This document shows, in pieces, positions 23,368-35,466 of a stretch of DNA of 64,000 bases; the stretch's first letter is position 1; each line of letters opens with the position of its first letter. The DNA lies in NCBI GenBank assembly GCA_946122785.1, contig CAMGYJ010000011.1:1116001-1180000 (forward strand), given 5' to 3'. Source of the DNA: Linum tenue. Its lineage: Eukaryota; Streptophyta; Magnoliopsida; Malpighiales; Linaceae. The translations under genes were made by a program, and so were the position numbers. The notes under the pieces were generated by a model. That model was not told the origin of the DNA. It saw only the letters and a list, made by a program, of their open reading frames with translations, and did no database searches.

Positions 23368-25537
23368 TCAATCATCGGTAAAACAATCAAGAAAATGGGA
23401 ACCATCACCGACTTGGATCGATCCACCACTTTCGGAATCAAGCATTAACATCGGGAACGACGACGAGAAGATCAGCGACGAGCTCGAGTCGTTGATGATA
23501 TTGTCTTCTTGGGACACAAGCAACTCCTCCAAGTTCTTGCTCGTCGAATTCCCACCATTCCTTTTATGATGATGATGATGATGATGATGATCAGATGGTG
23601 ATGAGTGTAGGGGATTGTAGCCATGGTGGTTCCATTGGTGGTGATCAAAGCCTTGCCTTTGGTTGGGGATCGGCTTCTTGAATGCCCTGCATACAACCCA
23701 TCCTTCTTCCTGCATGCACATGGAGGGAAAGATGACATAAACCAAATAGTTTCAATAATTCGAGTTGTTGATAAATGTGATTTCACTCACTTTCTTACAT
23801 GCCCATTTAAATGAAAGCCAACTCATAGATTTGAAGTTTGCACAAGCCTGACATACCACGTGCTTGAAAACTATTTAATATTGGGTCATCATGAGGTTTT
23901 AAACACGTGACCTCAATGACAAAATAGCTCCGATACCACAGTCAAGAACCAGCTGGTCCCCCCATCTCAAACTCCAAATAACTCGAGTTGATGCGAGAGG
24001 TATATGTATGGATATTAACCACTTTCGATCCTTACATGTCCTTCAAGTGAAAGTCAACTCATGAGACTTGAAGTTTGCACAGATCCACCATGTCATGTGG
24101 TTAAAGAAAGAAGTTAACATTAGGAGTCGTACGTGCGCAGACTACTTGAACACGTGATTTTAAGGACAAACCGGTTCTGATACCGTATCGTAAACCGACG
24201 GATCCCAATAATTTGAATTGTTAAAGAGAAATCATGGATATATTTTAATCACTTCCTTACGAGAAGAACTTCATCTCATCCTAATGGGTTCAGAGCTGAA
24301 ATGTATAGGTTATGTCATGCAGTTGACTAGAGGAATCGATATATATATGTGGAGAGTTCTATGGTACTCAGGATGAAATCCGGGGTATCGCATACCTTGA
24401 GTAAGAAAACGCTATTCAGAACTTGAATTGACTGATCTTTCAGACATGATACTATACTCTAACCCTTAAAGATCAAAATCTAGGTCTTAATTCTCTAAAT
24501 CTTATATCCAAAGATCAATTTAATTAGAAACAATAATCGACGGTTATAATTCGTCCAAATATAGGCAAAAAAAATCAATGCACCATCTTAGGGTTTATAG
24601 TTTATGATTTAGATAATTAGGACCTAGGGTTCACTCATAAAGGGTTAGGGTATAGTATCATGCCCAAAAATCCTGCTAATTCGAGGTCTAGATAGCATTT
24701 TCATGCTCAAGATAAGCGGTACCCCGGATTCACTCGGAGTACCGTAGAAGGCACCATATACATATATATATATATATATATGGGGAGTTCTACGGTACCC
24801 AGGGTGAAATCCGGGGTACCGCATACCTTGAGTAAGAAAACGCTATCCAGAAGTTGAATTGACCGATCTTTCGGACATGATACTATACTCTAACCCTTAA
24901 AGATCAAAATCTAGGTCTTAATTCTCTAAATCTTATACCCCAAGATCAATTTAATTAGAAACAATAATCGACGGTTATGATTCGTCCAAATATAGGCAAA
25001 AAAATTAATGCACCATCTTTGGGTTTATAGTTTATGATTTAGATAATTAGGACCTAGGGTTCACTCATTAAGAGTTAGGGTATAGTATCATGCCCAAAAA
25101 TCCTGCTAATTCGAGGGCTAGATAGCGTTTTCATACTCAAGATATGCGGTACCCCGAATTTCACTCGGAGTACCGTAGAAGGCACCATATATATATATTA
25201 ATTAGGTACCTGAGGTGTTGCATTTTGGAAAGTCTGGAGGCGATACTCATGTATGATCCAGTCGCTCTTCCTTCCATTGGGAGCGCGCCCGCCGTAGAAG
25301 ACGAGCGTCTTCCTCATTCCGATGATCTTGTTCTTCGACAGCACCGCCTTGTCCCGTCCGGTCGCCTTCCAGAACCCGGCCGCCGTCGCCCGGTTGGTCC
25401 GGGTTCCGGTCGGGTACTTCCTGTCCTTGTGGCTGAAGAAGTACCACTCCGTCTGTGAGTCGTACCCTAGATTGCATGTCGCTGTACCCACGTACGTAAT
25501 TCATCATTAAAAAATGATATGGTCAGTAATTATTCTC

Positions 25538-25574
<37 letters not shown>

Positions 25575-26436
25575 ATGTGTACAAAAAACATATATAATAT
25601 ACCGCCATTAAGCAATTATTATTCATTGGATTAAGTCGATAATTACGATGACAAAGTTTGGCGTACTGATAAAATGTGAACAAATATTTGCACTATGGAA
25701 TAAAAATTAACCTTTCCTAATATTGGATTATGAGCTAACAAATGTATATCTAACTAGTTGAGTTATTGAGATGACTAAATGAAATTTTTAATAATTTTTA
25801 ATGGTTTGATAATACAATAGCACGAATTTTCATCGAGATATATTTTAAATAATCAAAGAATTGTCTAAAATAGTGATGACAACAGATTCAGGGGCGGAGC
25901 CAGGATTTCGAGATTGGGGGGCCAAAAATAATTAAAAAAAATTAGATCAAACCCGTGTGCTTTAAGACACACGTTAAACTACTTGGCTACCATTAAACCA
26001 CATAGTTATTACATGACAGAAATTACAGAACAAGTTCTACTTATAAAATTTGTACTAAATATCCTTAAGGACCTAGGGACCGAGACCAATCCCCGGGAGG
26101 AGGGGGCACCCTAGCTACAATGTAGCTCCGCCCCTGAACATATCAGATCGAGGATGGATATATCGTGCACGTCTATTATCCTACTCGAATTACGGGTTTT
26201 TATCCATATTCATAATTCTCATGCAATTACTGCATTTGATAGTACAATTAATGAGAAATGGTATATATACCTTGGATGTCCCATGGCTCCATCTTATAAA
26301 GATCGATGTCGGCGATGACATCCAAATCGATTTTCAAAGAGCTAATCTTCCTCTTGAGATAGTAACCCACGAGTTCTTCTTCCGTTGGGTGGAACCTAAA
26401 CCCTGGTGGAACACAAGATTCCATCTCCATCTCCAT
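23368..26436 (-). CDS. VND7-like: NAC transcription factor, VND7-like
   Basis: Nuclear DNA-binding NAC protein. In Arabidopsis VND7 switches on xylem vessel secondary-wall formation. Three exons, 26271-26436, 25210-25481 and 23368-23709, splice in frame to 259 residues at the classic NAC intron positions. All five NAC subdomains are visible: [73 protein letters not shown] with GMRKTLVFY; and [10 protein letters not shown] then [18 protein letters not shown]. 'KMEPWDIQ', 'AVLSKN' and 'KPIPNQR' point to VND7 within the VND/NST clade. The C-terminal region is short, has an eight-His run (about 23562-23588) and ends DCFTDD. At 259 residues it is shorter than Arabidopsis VND7 (~324). Three in-frame ATGs open the gene; the first was taken. 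Introns of 789 and 1500 bp contain MITEs. Confidence 0.9.
23752..24300 (-). repeat. TRIM/copia-like dispersed repeat in NAC intron 2
   Basis: Two tandem diverged copies of a ~230 bp unit with AACTCGAGTT-type palindromes and 'GAAGTTTGCACA'. On the minus strand TGGTATCGGAGC (about 23930) resembles the tRNA-iMet primer site. This fits a decayed miniature terminal-repeat retrotransposon, related to 9902-10190 and 28772-29015. Confidence 0.4.
24357..24749. mobile_element. Fold-back MITE, copy 1 (NAC intron 2)
   Basis: 393 bp with ~34 bp terminal inverted repeats (TTCTATGGTACTC...GAGTACCGTAGAA) and internal inverted repeats (CATGATACTATACTCTAACCC versus GGGTTAGGGTATAGTATCATG). It can fold along most of its length. 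It sits in a TA-rich microsatellite context, consistent with insertion at TA. Confidence 0.8.
24788..25180. mobile_element. Fold-back MITE, copy 2 (tandem)
   Basis: A second copy of the same 393 bp element in the same orientation, only a few percent different from copy 1, separated from it by a (TA)n tract (about 24761-24780). Ends are TTCTACGGTACCC...GAGTACCGTAGAA. It lies about 30 bp from exon 2 of the NAC gene. Confidence 0.8.
25541..25570. repeat. (TA)n microsatellite in NAC intron 1
   Basis: About 15 TA units, close to the acceptor side of the intron. Confidence 0.85.
25889..26136. mobile_element. hAT-like MITE (CAGGGGCGGAGC family) in NAC intron 1
   Basis: 248 bp with termini CAGGGGCGGAGCCAGG and TAGCTCCGCCCCTG, an imperfect inverted repeat. 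Flanks AACAGATT and AACATATC match 6 of 8. A better preserved relative with a perfect 8 bp duplication lies at 29483-30089. Confidence 0.75.
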
Positions 26437-28330
26437 CTATGTCTCTCTATCTTTCTTCTTGGATCCAATATGACTGCAACACAGAAAGCAAGAGAGAAAA
26501 GAAAGTTAGAAAGACATCACATGTGTGAACAACTATTTTTGATTGAATTGGAAGAGTATCCACAATGGCAATCATCATCATGCCCTATATCTTTCTTCTT
26601 TTGACAAGCCAGGATGTCGTTGTGTATGCGTACGATTCTACCTCATCTCCATAAATATTCGATACATTCGTGAGAATTGAAAATTCATATTTACAGTCTC
26701 GATCTTGTCTTTGTCATCCAATAAAAATTTCTCAAAATTATAGATTATTTCGAGAACTGACTCTTCCCTCACTATATCCACCTGTATATCAAGATATATA
26801 GGCTACATTAATATTTATTTCTAGCTATATATGCCATGATGATCATGGAACTTCTTTTATGGTGGGTCTAAATATGTTTATGTATCCCATGTTTGTGCTA
26901 CACTCTAGCTAAGCAAAGTGAAAGAAGGTTTGATGAACTACTATATATACTAGCCCCAAAAAGTTGATGAAGTTTGAAAACTAGCCGGAGTTCATACTAC
27001 TAGTTTTCAATATGAAGTTATGCAGGTTCAAATATTTTAAATAACATCTAATAAGATCGACAAAATGTGAGAAAACGAGATGATATATGATCCACTTAAT
27101 TAGAGACTTACTAATTAGGTAATTTTTTTGTGGGCTTCATTAGTTGTAATGTTGTATGAAGTAATTTGTTGATCACCAAAAACAAAAATGGGAAAGAATA
27201 TGCTTATAAATATAAAAGGGAATTATTTTTTTCTTTTTTGGGTAAGAAAAAGGGAAATTTTTTTAATTAGCCGAAAAGCTTGACTACTTTGTTTGTCAAC
27301 CCAGAAGCATGTACTCTCATAGTAACATGTGTTTCTTTGAGTGGAGTTCACTGCTCCTCCACTCCCTCTCATCGTGTCCCCCTCTTCTTAGTTTTGGTCT
27401 AACACTAATTTTTCACACACCAACCACTAAGCTTCTTCCTCTAATGGCTCTATCCTAACCCCCACAAAATACATATATTTAATACTACACAATCGTATAC
27501 CTAAACCAAACATGAATTAATATCGTTAATCCGATTAAAAGATATTATTTCAAACATGCACCATTCAGTAACTCAAATAGTTAAACGAATAACTCAAATA
27601 TCGTAATGCGATTAATATCGAGAGAACCGATTCCCCTCCTAACTCGATCGAACTCATGTTGTGATCAGCACATTAACGAAATGACCTTTGTATATATCTG
27701 AGTGTGATTAACTCAAAAGATATCAGAGATGAAGAATATGAAACTATCTTTATAGATCAATCGGAATAATATATAATATACTCACTTGAGTCAATGGTAT
27801 ACCAGCTTTTTCCTCTACCCGTTGTACCAGCTCGCTAGATATGGCGATCACAGAAGAAGAAGAAGAAGAAGAAGAAGAAGAAGCCAAGGGATTGTATATA
27901 ACAAAGCTTTTTAATATATGGATTTTGCTTGAACTAGCTAGATCAGAACTTTTTCTTTCTCTATATTCCTCTGTGTTTCGTCTTTGTATATATATACACA
28001 AAGAAGAAGAAGAAGAAGAAGAAGAAGAAGAAGGAGGAAGGATATTGAGTGCGCGTGGGGGTGGCAGATAGATAGGAGAATGAGAAAGGGTTGTGTTGTT
28101 TGGACGGCGTGTTGCACCAAATTTTCACGCCACCACCACCCCTCTATTCTTCTTCTTCTCTCCACCGCAATTTTGTATCCTAAGTATAAAATCTATAGCC
28201 CTTCTTTCTCTGATTCTCTCTCACACAAACACTCAATGTCCCGAATCTATGTGGGGTGTGAGCCTCAACACTTAATTTTTTTTTTAAATGTTTCTTTTAA
28301 GTAGGATTTTGTTCGAGACTAATTGATCGC
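26437..28330 (-). promoter_or_regulatory. Upstream region of the VND7-like gene
   Basis: About 1.9 kb upstream of the start codon (gene on minus strand). A TTGCAG at about 26474-26479 (minus-strand sense) could be the acceptor of a 5' UTR intron. Two GAA/TTC microsatellites lie at 27854-27885 and 28000-28033. No binding site can be assigned with confidence. Confidence 0.35.
27854..28033. repeat. Pair of (GAA)n microsatellites
   Basis: Two tracts of about 10-11 GAA units each, 115 bp apart. They generate spurious acidic or basic low-complexity ORFs in several frames. Confidence 0.85.
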
Positions 28331-28771
28331 AATAATTTGAGCTGGAGAACTTTTTGTTCGCTTGATTCGCTGGTAGCCATGGTCGTTGGTTGAGACGTGG
28401 TGCAAGAGTATGTGTGACGCTCGTCAATTCGAACGAGACCTGGTAGTCAACTAGGTTTGAAGTTTGGATAGGTCAATTTGGTCTGATGGTTATATCAACG
28501 AAGAGTTGCTCGACAAGCTGCAGGTTTGGTGGTGTGACTGAGTGGTTTGAGAGTGTTGGAGAAGGCGTGGCAACAACAGAAGGTCAATTTCCTGGTTCCA
28601 TTGGTTATGCATACAAACTAAGGCGTTTCGACTAAAAACGTACGATGTTGAATGAAAAATTACAAAACTGACGTAGTTTTTCTTAGGTTTGTGATAGAAT
28701 CTCATTTTCTTGGTTAGCTAGAGATTGAAGGTGTGCATGTAGACTATAATTAACAACTTATAATTTTTATT

Positions 28772-29015
28772 GGTACCAATAACTCGAGTTGTTGGGAGAG
28801 ACCCATGTATGGATCTTAACCACTTCATTACGCATCCCCTCAAACGAAAGCTAACTCATGAGCTTGAAGTTTGCACAGTCCAACATACAATATGCTTAAG
28901 ATAACGGTTAATATTGGAGATCGTGGGAACTTGAACACGCGACATCAAAGATAAAATAGCTCTGAAACCATGTCATAAACCAATAATTCCAATAACTCGA
29001 GTTGTTGAAAAATAC
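28772..29015. repeat. TRIM/copia-like dispersed repeat
   Basis: A ~210 bp unit opening and closing with AATAACTCGAGTTGTTG and containing 'TTGAAGTTTGCACAG' and a TGTCATAAACCAAT stretch. Same family as 9902-10190 and 23752-24300. Confidence 0.4.
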
Positions 29016-29482
29016 ACATATACATATTAGATTGATTTTCTTTCAACCACAATATATAAGGCCAAACTCTGTTGAGTTATAGCATTCTTTTTTTAGGTAA
29101 AGGGTCCCTTTAGAAAAACATTCTGCTTTTTTCCTTTTCTTATTATGGTCGATTTACTCTTTTGTTTTACGAGCTATAGCTAGCTGACGCTGTTCCTTCC
29201 TGTCACACTCGCCACATTCCCTATGGCTCTTGTTTTTTTTTTTTTTTTTCCAGTTTTGTCTGTTTGGTGCGCCGCCCTTTCCTACTTGGCACCATTCACC
29301 TCCTGCCATCTGGATCCAGGTTCTGATTGTCTGTTACGATCCAACTTCCAATTCCCCAATTGGCCAGCAAGCTCGTTGTCTACATCAAACTAGCCAATGA
29401 TTAATCTATCCATATGTCCTTTCTTTGTGTGCTTCTGGATGGACTTCCCTTTCCCAAAGCAACCTAAGTAGTTACATTCAAG

Positions 29483-30089
29483 CAGGGGCGGAGCCAGGAT
29501 TTCGAGACCGGGGGCCGAAAATAATTAATTAATAAAAAATTTATAATTATTTTAGAAGTATAAGACTTTCTTTGATCATTGAAATCACTCAAAATAACAT
29601 CTAAACTAAAACTTTTGGCTGTCATTTTTCCGTTTGAAATTGGGAATGTTAATGAAAATTGAGACTTAAAATTAATTAAACTAAATAAAAAAGATGGCCT
29701 TTTATCGGTACTCTCTCACAATAAATGGGGATTTCGGTTTTGTTTGGGGAATTGTAGAGGGGGAGTAAATTAATGAAGATTAAAAAGTTGGTAAAGAAAA
29801 ATAAAAATGACGGTTTTGTTTGGGGAATTGTAGAAGGGGAGTAAATTAATGAAGATTAAAAAGTTGGTAAAAAAATGAAAAAGACAAATGTGATCTTGTG
29901 GATTGAACTCATGTCCTTGAAAATAAAAGTCAAGCTTGACTTCCATTAGACTATACACCTTTTACATAATAGGATTTACAGAACAAGTAATACTTATATA
30001 ATTTGTACAAAATATCCTTAATATCCTAGGGCCGAGACCAATCCGGGGGGGCCGGGGCCCACCCTACCTTGAACATAGCTCCGCCCCTG
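29483..30089. mobile_element. hAT-like non-autonomous element (CAGGGGCGGAGC family)
   Basis: 607 bp with inverted ends CAGGGGCGGAGC...GCTCCGCCCCTG and a perfect 8 bp target duplication CATTCAAG (29475-29482 and 30090-30097). No transposase. An internal ~77 bp tandem duplication spans about 29735-29880. It shares ends with the element in NAC intron 1. Confidence 0.88.
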
Positions 30090-30811
30090 CATTCAAGCCA
30101 AACTGCCCACTCTCCCCGGTCGGATAACATAATCAATCATGTAAGTTTCAAGGGCATGAATATCGTAGTAAAAAAGCTCGTCAGAAAATTATATGTCGTC
30201 GATCGAAGGTTTTGGAGGTCTCGTTGTTAAGTCGGTGAGTTGGGATCTAGATGAAGTGTCTGGTTTAATTTTGGGTTTGGTTTGTATTCCTTTCCATGTT
30301 GGATTAGGGTTATGCCGTTCGGAGAACATGTTATAATAAATATATCTTCTTCATCCCTCTTCAACATGTATCTACTCAAATATAGTGAGATTTGTTCTCT
30401 CCTGCTCATTGATTATATTAACTAACACATATATATCGTGTGTTAAAGAACCACATAAATTTGTGTGTTCTTTACTTTTTTGTATTGTCTAGTTTTTAAC
30501 CACACGAGTTATTACCCCGACATATTTATAATGAGTAACTCTACCTTGTTTTTTCTTCTTCTTCTTGTTAACTTTTTCCCTTACATTTCTGTGTTCTTGA
30601 CTCTTCACTTGAGTCTCTCTAACTTTCCTTTCCCCATCTGTGATCTTTCACCATCTTTCAATCTACAGCAGAGGAAATCAAACGAGCGATTGATGATCGA
30701 GGATAGATTCAATGTACCATCACATATGTCGTTGGTAAAAAGTTTCTTCTTTTGACAGTATGAGACAGCTAGCTAGCTAGCTTGAAGATTACCATCACAT
30801 AGCTTGAAGAT

Positions 30812-31182
30812 CACCTTAGTACTCCTACCTTGAACTGGGTTAACCAATGACGCGACCAACTCAACCATGTAAAATTTCTCGAAACCATGCTTAGGAACAC
30901 GAGTCCTTAGATTTTGGTATATGAACTCTCAACCTCAAGTCAAATGACTAAGTCATTTCTGGCGTTGGTAGTCTTGAACAAGGTTGCTCCTAGCTAGGGT
31001 TTCACCTTTCACCTTAGTACCCCTAGCTTGAACTGGGTTAATCAATGCCCAACCCAACCATGTAAAATTTCGCGGAACCATGCTTAATTAGGAACACGAG
31101 TTCTTAAATTTTGGGTATATGAACTCTCAAGCTCGAGTCACACGACTAAGTCATTTCTGATATTTGTAGTCTTGAACAAGGT
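30812..31182. repeat. Two-copy tandem repeat, ~198 bp period
   Basis: Units at 30812-30984 and 31010-31182 both start CACCTTAGTACYCCTA and end GTCTTGAACAAGGT, with roughly 85-90% identity by eye. Non-coding and not recognised. Confidence 0.75.
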
Positions 31183-32870
31183 CACTTACCAAAAGAAAAA
31201 TAACCGGTTTAACGGGCGAAATGAAAGAGGGGTTTCAGAAACCCAAAGATGTATACTTTTTCACCTTCTTTTTCCAGTAAATATTATTATGTTCCAAAAT
31301 CCAAACCATTCCAAGAGGAAGTTGGTGTCCTTTTAACGTCCAAAAGGGGTTCTATAATAATATTCATTTCTATAAGATTTTTTTTATTTTATGTAGGGTA
31401 TGTAATTCATTGTTGTCATTACTTGCATTCTACGTTTTGATAGCTGGATAGAGTATACATATAGCTACTGCCGGAAGCCAAAGCCGTTTTCCACTTCCTC
31501 CCACCAACACTAGAAAATGAACCCTAAACTATAAACTAAAACAAGACAGAACAGAAAGGTATTATAATGTTGGTGGTGGTCCTTTGGTTCCTAGGAATGG
31601 AATATAATTTGATGTTGTACGTACGTGTATTCCTCTTGTCCACTACCTCTACATATTTTATGATCATATGGTACAATTGATGTTCAAGATCTAAGCTTAC
31701 TTACATAGTTTAGAGGATAACAATTTATTTAAGCCTAAATTCAAAGCTAATCAAATCTTATATCACTAAGGAATAAAAATGCGCGATGGGGCCAGGTCGA
31801 GTAGGTATACCTCTCTGTATCCATACTCTGATGTGATCAGTTGTCTCGAGTTCAGATCGGGTATTTTGTCTCGAGGCATGGATCGTGCAAGTGAACTCAA
31901 GTGAGTTTACATTTTAAAGGAACGAATTAAAATATTAATAATTTTATTATGGTTTTGAGAAAGATTCGATGATTATTAAAATAGAAACGATGAAATGATG
32001 TATGGAATTAAATTATTAAAAAAATATATAAAATATTAGCGTTATTGTAGAAAAATATGATGTAATAAAAGAAAAATCACAAGTACTGACAAAACGATTG
32101 AAAATAAGACAAATGTGGATTAGAAGGAGAATCCCACAACAAACGCAACTAGTTGAATTGAACGTGTCAAATCGAAATTGACATCCCTAATTTAGAAACA
32201 AATATTTATAAAGAAAAAATAAATTGACACTTATATTTTATAATTACACCCTATATGTATTATATATTATTGTATGGATACGGAAGTGTGTACTTGAGCC
32301 AACCAAACAAGCCAAGGTGTGAACAAGCTAGCTGCATTTTCCCCCATAATAATGATGATAATAATCATGGTGATCCCCATGTAATATATATTTTCTGGAT
32401 TTAATTTCATTTAATTTTCTGACTAATTTTATTATTTGAAGCCTTGAAATCCACAGAAACTATTCTTTGTTCTTATTTGAGAGACATCATAATTCAGTTT
32501 TCTCTTCTTTATCTTAAGTAGCCACCCAACACTATTCTGCACAGCCTGCAAACATATTTATATACAGTTCTTCGGGTTCACATTTTGTCTCCATATGGGA
32601 AGAGGATCATCTTTCAATTTACTTGAGCTTGTAATAAATTATTTTGTCAAAATTGATAATGATCATGGTTTTTTATTCGAGTTTTGTTATCGACATGGAG
32701 CCACCGTGATAGTTTTCACTCTACACGGGGAAAAATATGTTGATAATAATATATAACTGTTTTCCGGCGAGGAAAATCTGGTGTTTGAACTCAATGAATG
32801 CACCTTTGACTTTTTGGACAACGATAATTACACGGTCCACTCCTCTCCGAACAATGTTCGAACGAGGGTG
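31183..32870. other. AT-rich intergenic DNA
   Basis: No convincing coding region, RNA gene or transposon boundary. Low-complexity AT tracts are frequent. Confidence 0.4.
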
Positions 32871-34600
32871 TTTGATGTTATGATGGTTTTTTGGGAACAA
32901 ACTACGTTACTCTACTCCTATGGAGGTTCAGTGAGAGCTCCGAAAAACTAAAAGGCAAGTTGCAGAGAAAAGATAAATTTTGACATTGTGTGTCAAATGA
33001 TTGGTTGTGGAACCCCTGCTTCTTCTTCGTTTCTTCTATTTATAGCCACTAGGTGTAACTGCCTTGGTAACCGCCTTAGTAACTGCTAGCTGGCCTTTTG
33101 CTCCAACCGCCTTAGGGGCCGCTTGTCGCTGCCTTGGTGACTAGTTGGTAACCGTCGCCTTGGGGGTCTCGTCTCGTCGCCCTGTCATGACTGGATGGGG
33201 TTGAGGTTCTTTGCTTAGCCTCCATGATGAAGTCTTGATCGCACCCTCGGCTGTTTGATGACTCCCCACTCTTGTCGTCTTGAGACCGCTACCATCTCAT
33301 GACACCAATCCTGGGGGCTTGGTCTCCATACTTAGTCTTTGTAGCCTCATCAAGTTGATAAGTTACACCCTGCCGGCTTGGTACCCCGTGAGGGTGCTAC
33401 CAAGTCGGCCTTGGGACTTTGTCTCCATATGGCCCCATAAGGACCATACATGGTTGTTTGGTACCTAGTCGGGTGGCCACCTCAGCTAGCCACCATGCCT
33501 TAGTAGAATTTCTTGTCTTGTTGGCTTGATACCCTTATGTATGGCTATCAAGTCCGTCTTGGCCCCCTGTTGCCTGGCCACCAAGTCAGTCTTACCGGCT
33601 TGATACCCCCTTGGGGTCATGGGACCCTGTCGCTTTGCTTGGCTGCCAAGCCTGTCTTGCCGACCCCGTTGGCTTCATACTTAGCCAAATTCATGCTTTT
33701 CATGTCTTGGAACCAAGCCATGCCTTGCCGGCTTGGTACCCTCTTGCTATGGCCATGTGATTCCATACTTAACCAATTTTCATGTATTTTAGTATCAAGC
33801 ATGCCTTTTCGGCTTGATACCCCTTTGGCTCTATACTTAGCCAAATTCAATGTTTTGGTACCAAGCCCTCCTTGCCGGCATGGTACCCTCTTGCCCCATA
33901 CTCAACCGATTTTGTCTCAGCACGGATGGTCTCCTATTTGGTACCCGGCTGTTTGGCACCCCTCGGACGGTGTCATGCTTGACACCCTTGGACGAGATCA
34001 TGCATGACCCCCTTTGTGCTTGACCCCCTTGGACGGTGTCATGCATGACCCCCTTGGACGGTGTCATGCATGACCCCCCTTGTGCTTGGATCTCCATACT
34101 TAGCCGAATTTTGGCTTTTTTCATCACGATGGTCTAGGGACTCGCATTGGTCATCATGCTTGACACCCTAGTGCATGACCCCCCATTGTGTGATGTCGTG
34201 CTTAACCCCTATTGTGCTTGGATCTCCATACTTGGCCAAATTTTGGCTTTCTTCACCACGATGGTCTAGGCCCCCTTGGACGATGTCATGCATGACCCCC
34301 TTGGTGCAAGGTAGGTAGAAAGCATAGTGCCCCCCTTGGACGAGATCATGCATGACCCCCCTTGTGCCTGACCCCCTTGGACGGTGTCATGCATGATCCC
34401 CCTTGTGCTGTGGGTCTCAACACTTAGCCAATTATTTTGGCCTTCCTTGCACCACACGGCGAAAGGGTACTCGCGATGACCTCCTTGTGCTGTGGATCTC
34501 AACACTTAGCCAAATTTTGGCAATGACCCCCTTGGACGAGACCCCCTTGGACGAGGTCATGCATGACCCCCTTGTGGTTGGGTCTCAATACTTAGTCAAA
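32871..34600. repeat. Repeat-rich block, possibly a decayed LTR on the minus strand
   Basis: From about 33340 to 34600 the DNA is made of diverged short repeats: GGCTTGATACCCC and CCGGCTTGGTACCCTC units to ~33900, then GACCCCCTTGGACGRKGTCATGCATGA units (about seven TCATGCATGA copies between 34000 and 34570). On the minus strand a TATA-like CTATAAATAG (33037-33046) is followed by a leader-like stretch. This resembles a long LTR (U3 repeats, then promoter), but I could not find paired LTRs, a primer site or a target duplication. Confidence 0.4.
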
Positions 34601-35466
34601 TTTCATACCAAGGGGTGGAGGCATCGTCCGGCTATGGGGTCACGGAGACGGGTCGGCCATCGTATAGAGGAGAAGGGGTTTGGCCACTTAGGCCCAAAAA
34701 CCCAACCCAACAAGGCCCAGCTATCTCTTTTAATCATTAATGTTGAGCTGGCCTTATAAATCACTACCACTCCTTGAAAATAATCAATGTGGTATTGAGT
34801 TATTTTTTTAGTGGTAAACAATAACATGTTTAGTGAGTATATATAGGTGTACAAATAGAGAAATAACTTGTGTGTAAATGAGGAGGGAGAAGGTCCTTTT
34901 ACTAGGAGACTTAAGTGTCTAGATTTAGAGTTTCCATAGCAGAAGATCTTGATGTCAAACGACGTCTTTCAACCATTCTAAATATTCGAATAAAAATGGT
35001 ATTGTTATGCGTTGACAAAACTAATTATTATTTATAAACAGTCACCAAAAGTTTATAAAAATGAGTTTGCTTAAACCCTATTATAATGTATCTGCTAACA
35101 TAATCTAGCTACCAACGAAATAACTACGAAAACCCACCATCAATATCAATAATAACATGAACAAGTCGTTGAGTGTATGAAAATTCGTAATCATGCACGC
35201 AACAACTCTTCCTCTGATTGTGGCTCGGGTTACAACAACAAATCTTCCGACGAAAACCTCATTGTTTTGAACGAGAGAAATGACGACAGTCACGACTGTA
35301 GCTAGTGACTTCCACATTGAGTTTAGAAATCCCAACAACATCTCACTTATACTTCTTATCCAAATTCCACTTGCGTCCGCTCCACCATTGTCGACCTTAA
35401 TGAATTCACCTCCCTTCTCTTGGAATAATGATGAAAATATATGGATTAATTGCAGGGTTACGTTTA

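Noticed and set aside
27841..28304. ORFs with poly-Glu, poly-Arg or poly-Leu runs
   Set aside because: Products of the GAA microsatellites in different frames.
30541..30755. Leu/Phe-rich ORF resembling a signal peptide
   Set aside because: AT-rich sequence readily gives Phe/Leu ORFs; no continuation, splice support or homology recognised.
33513..34007. 164-codon ORF on the plus strand
   Set aside because: It runs through diverged short tandem repeats, has no domain-like composition and has competing ORFs on the other strand.
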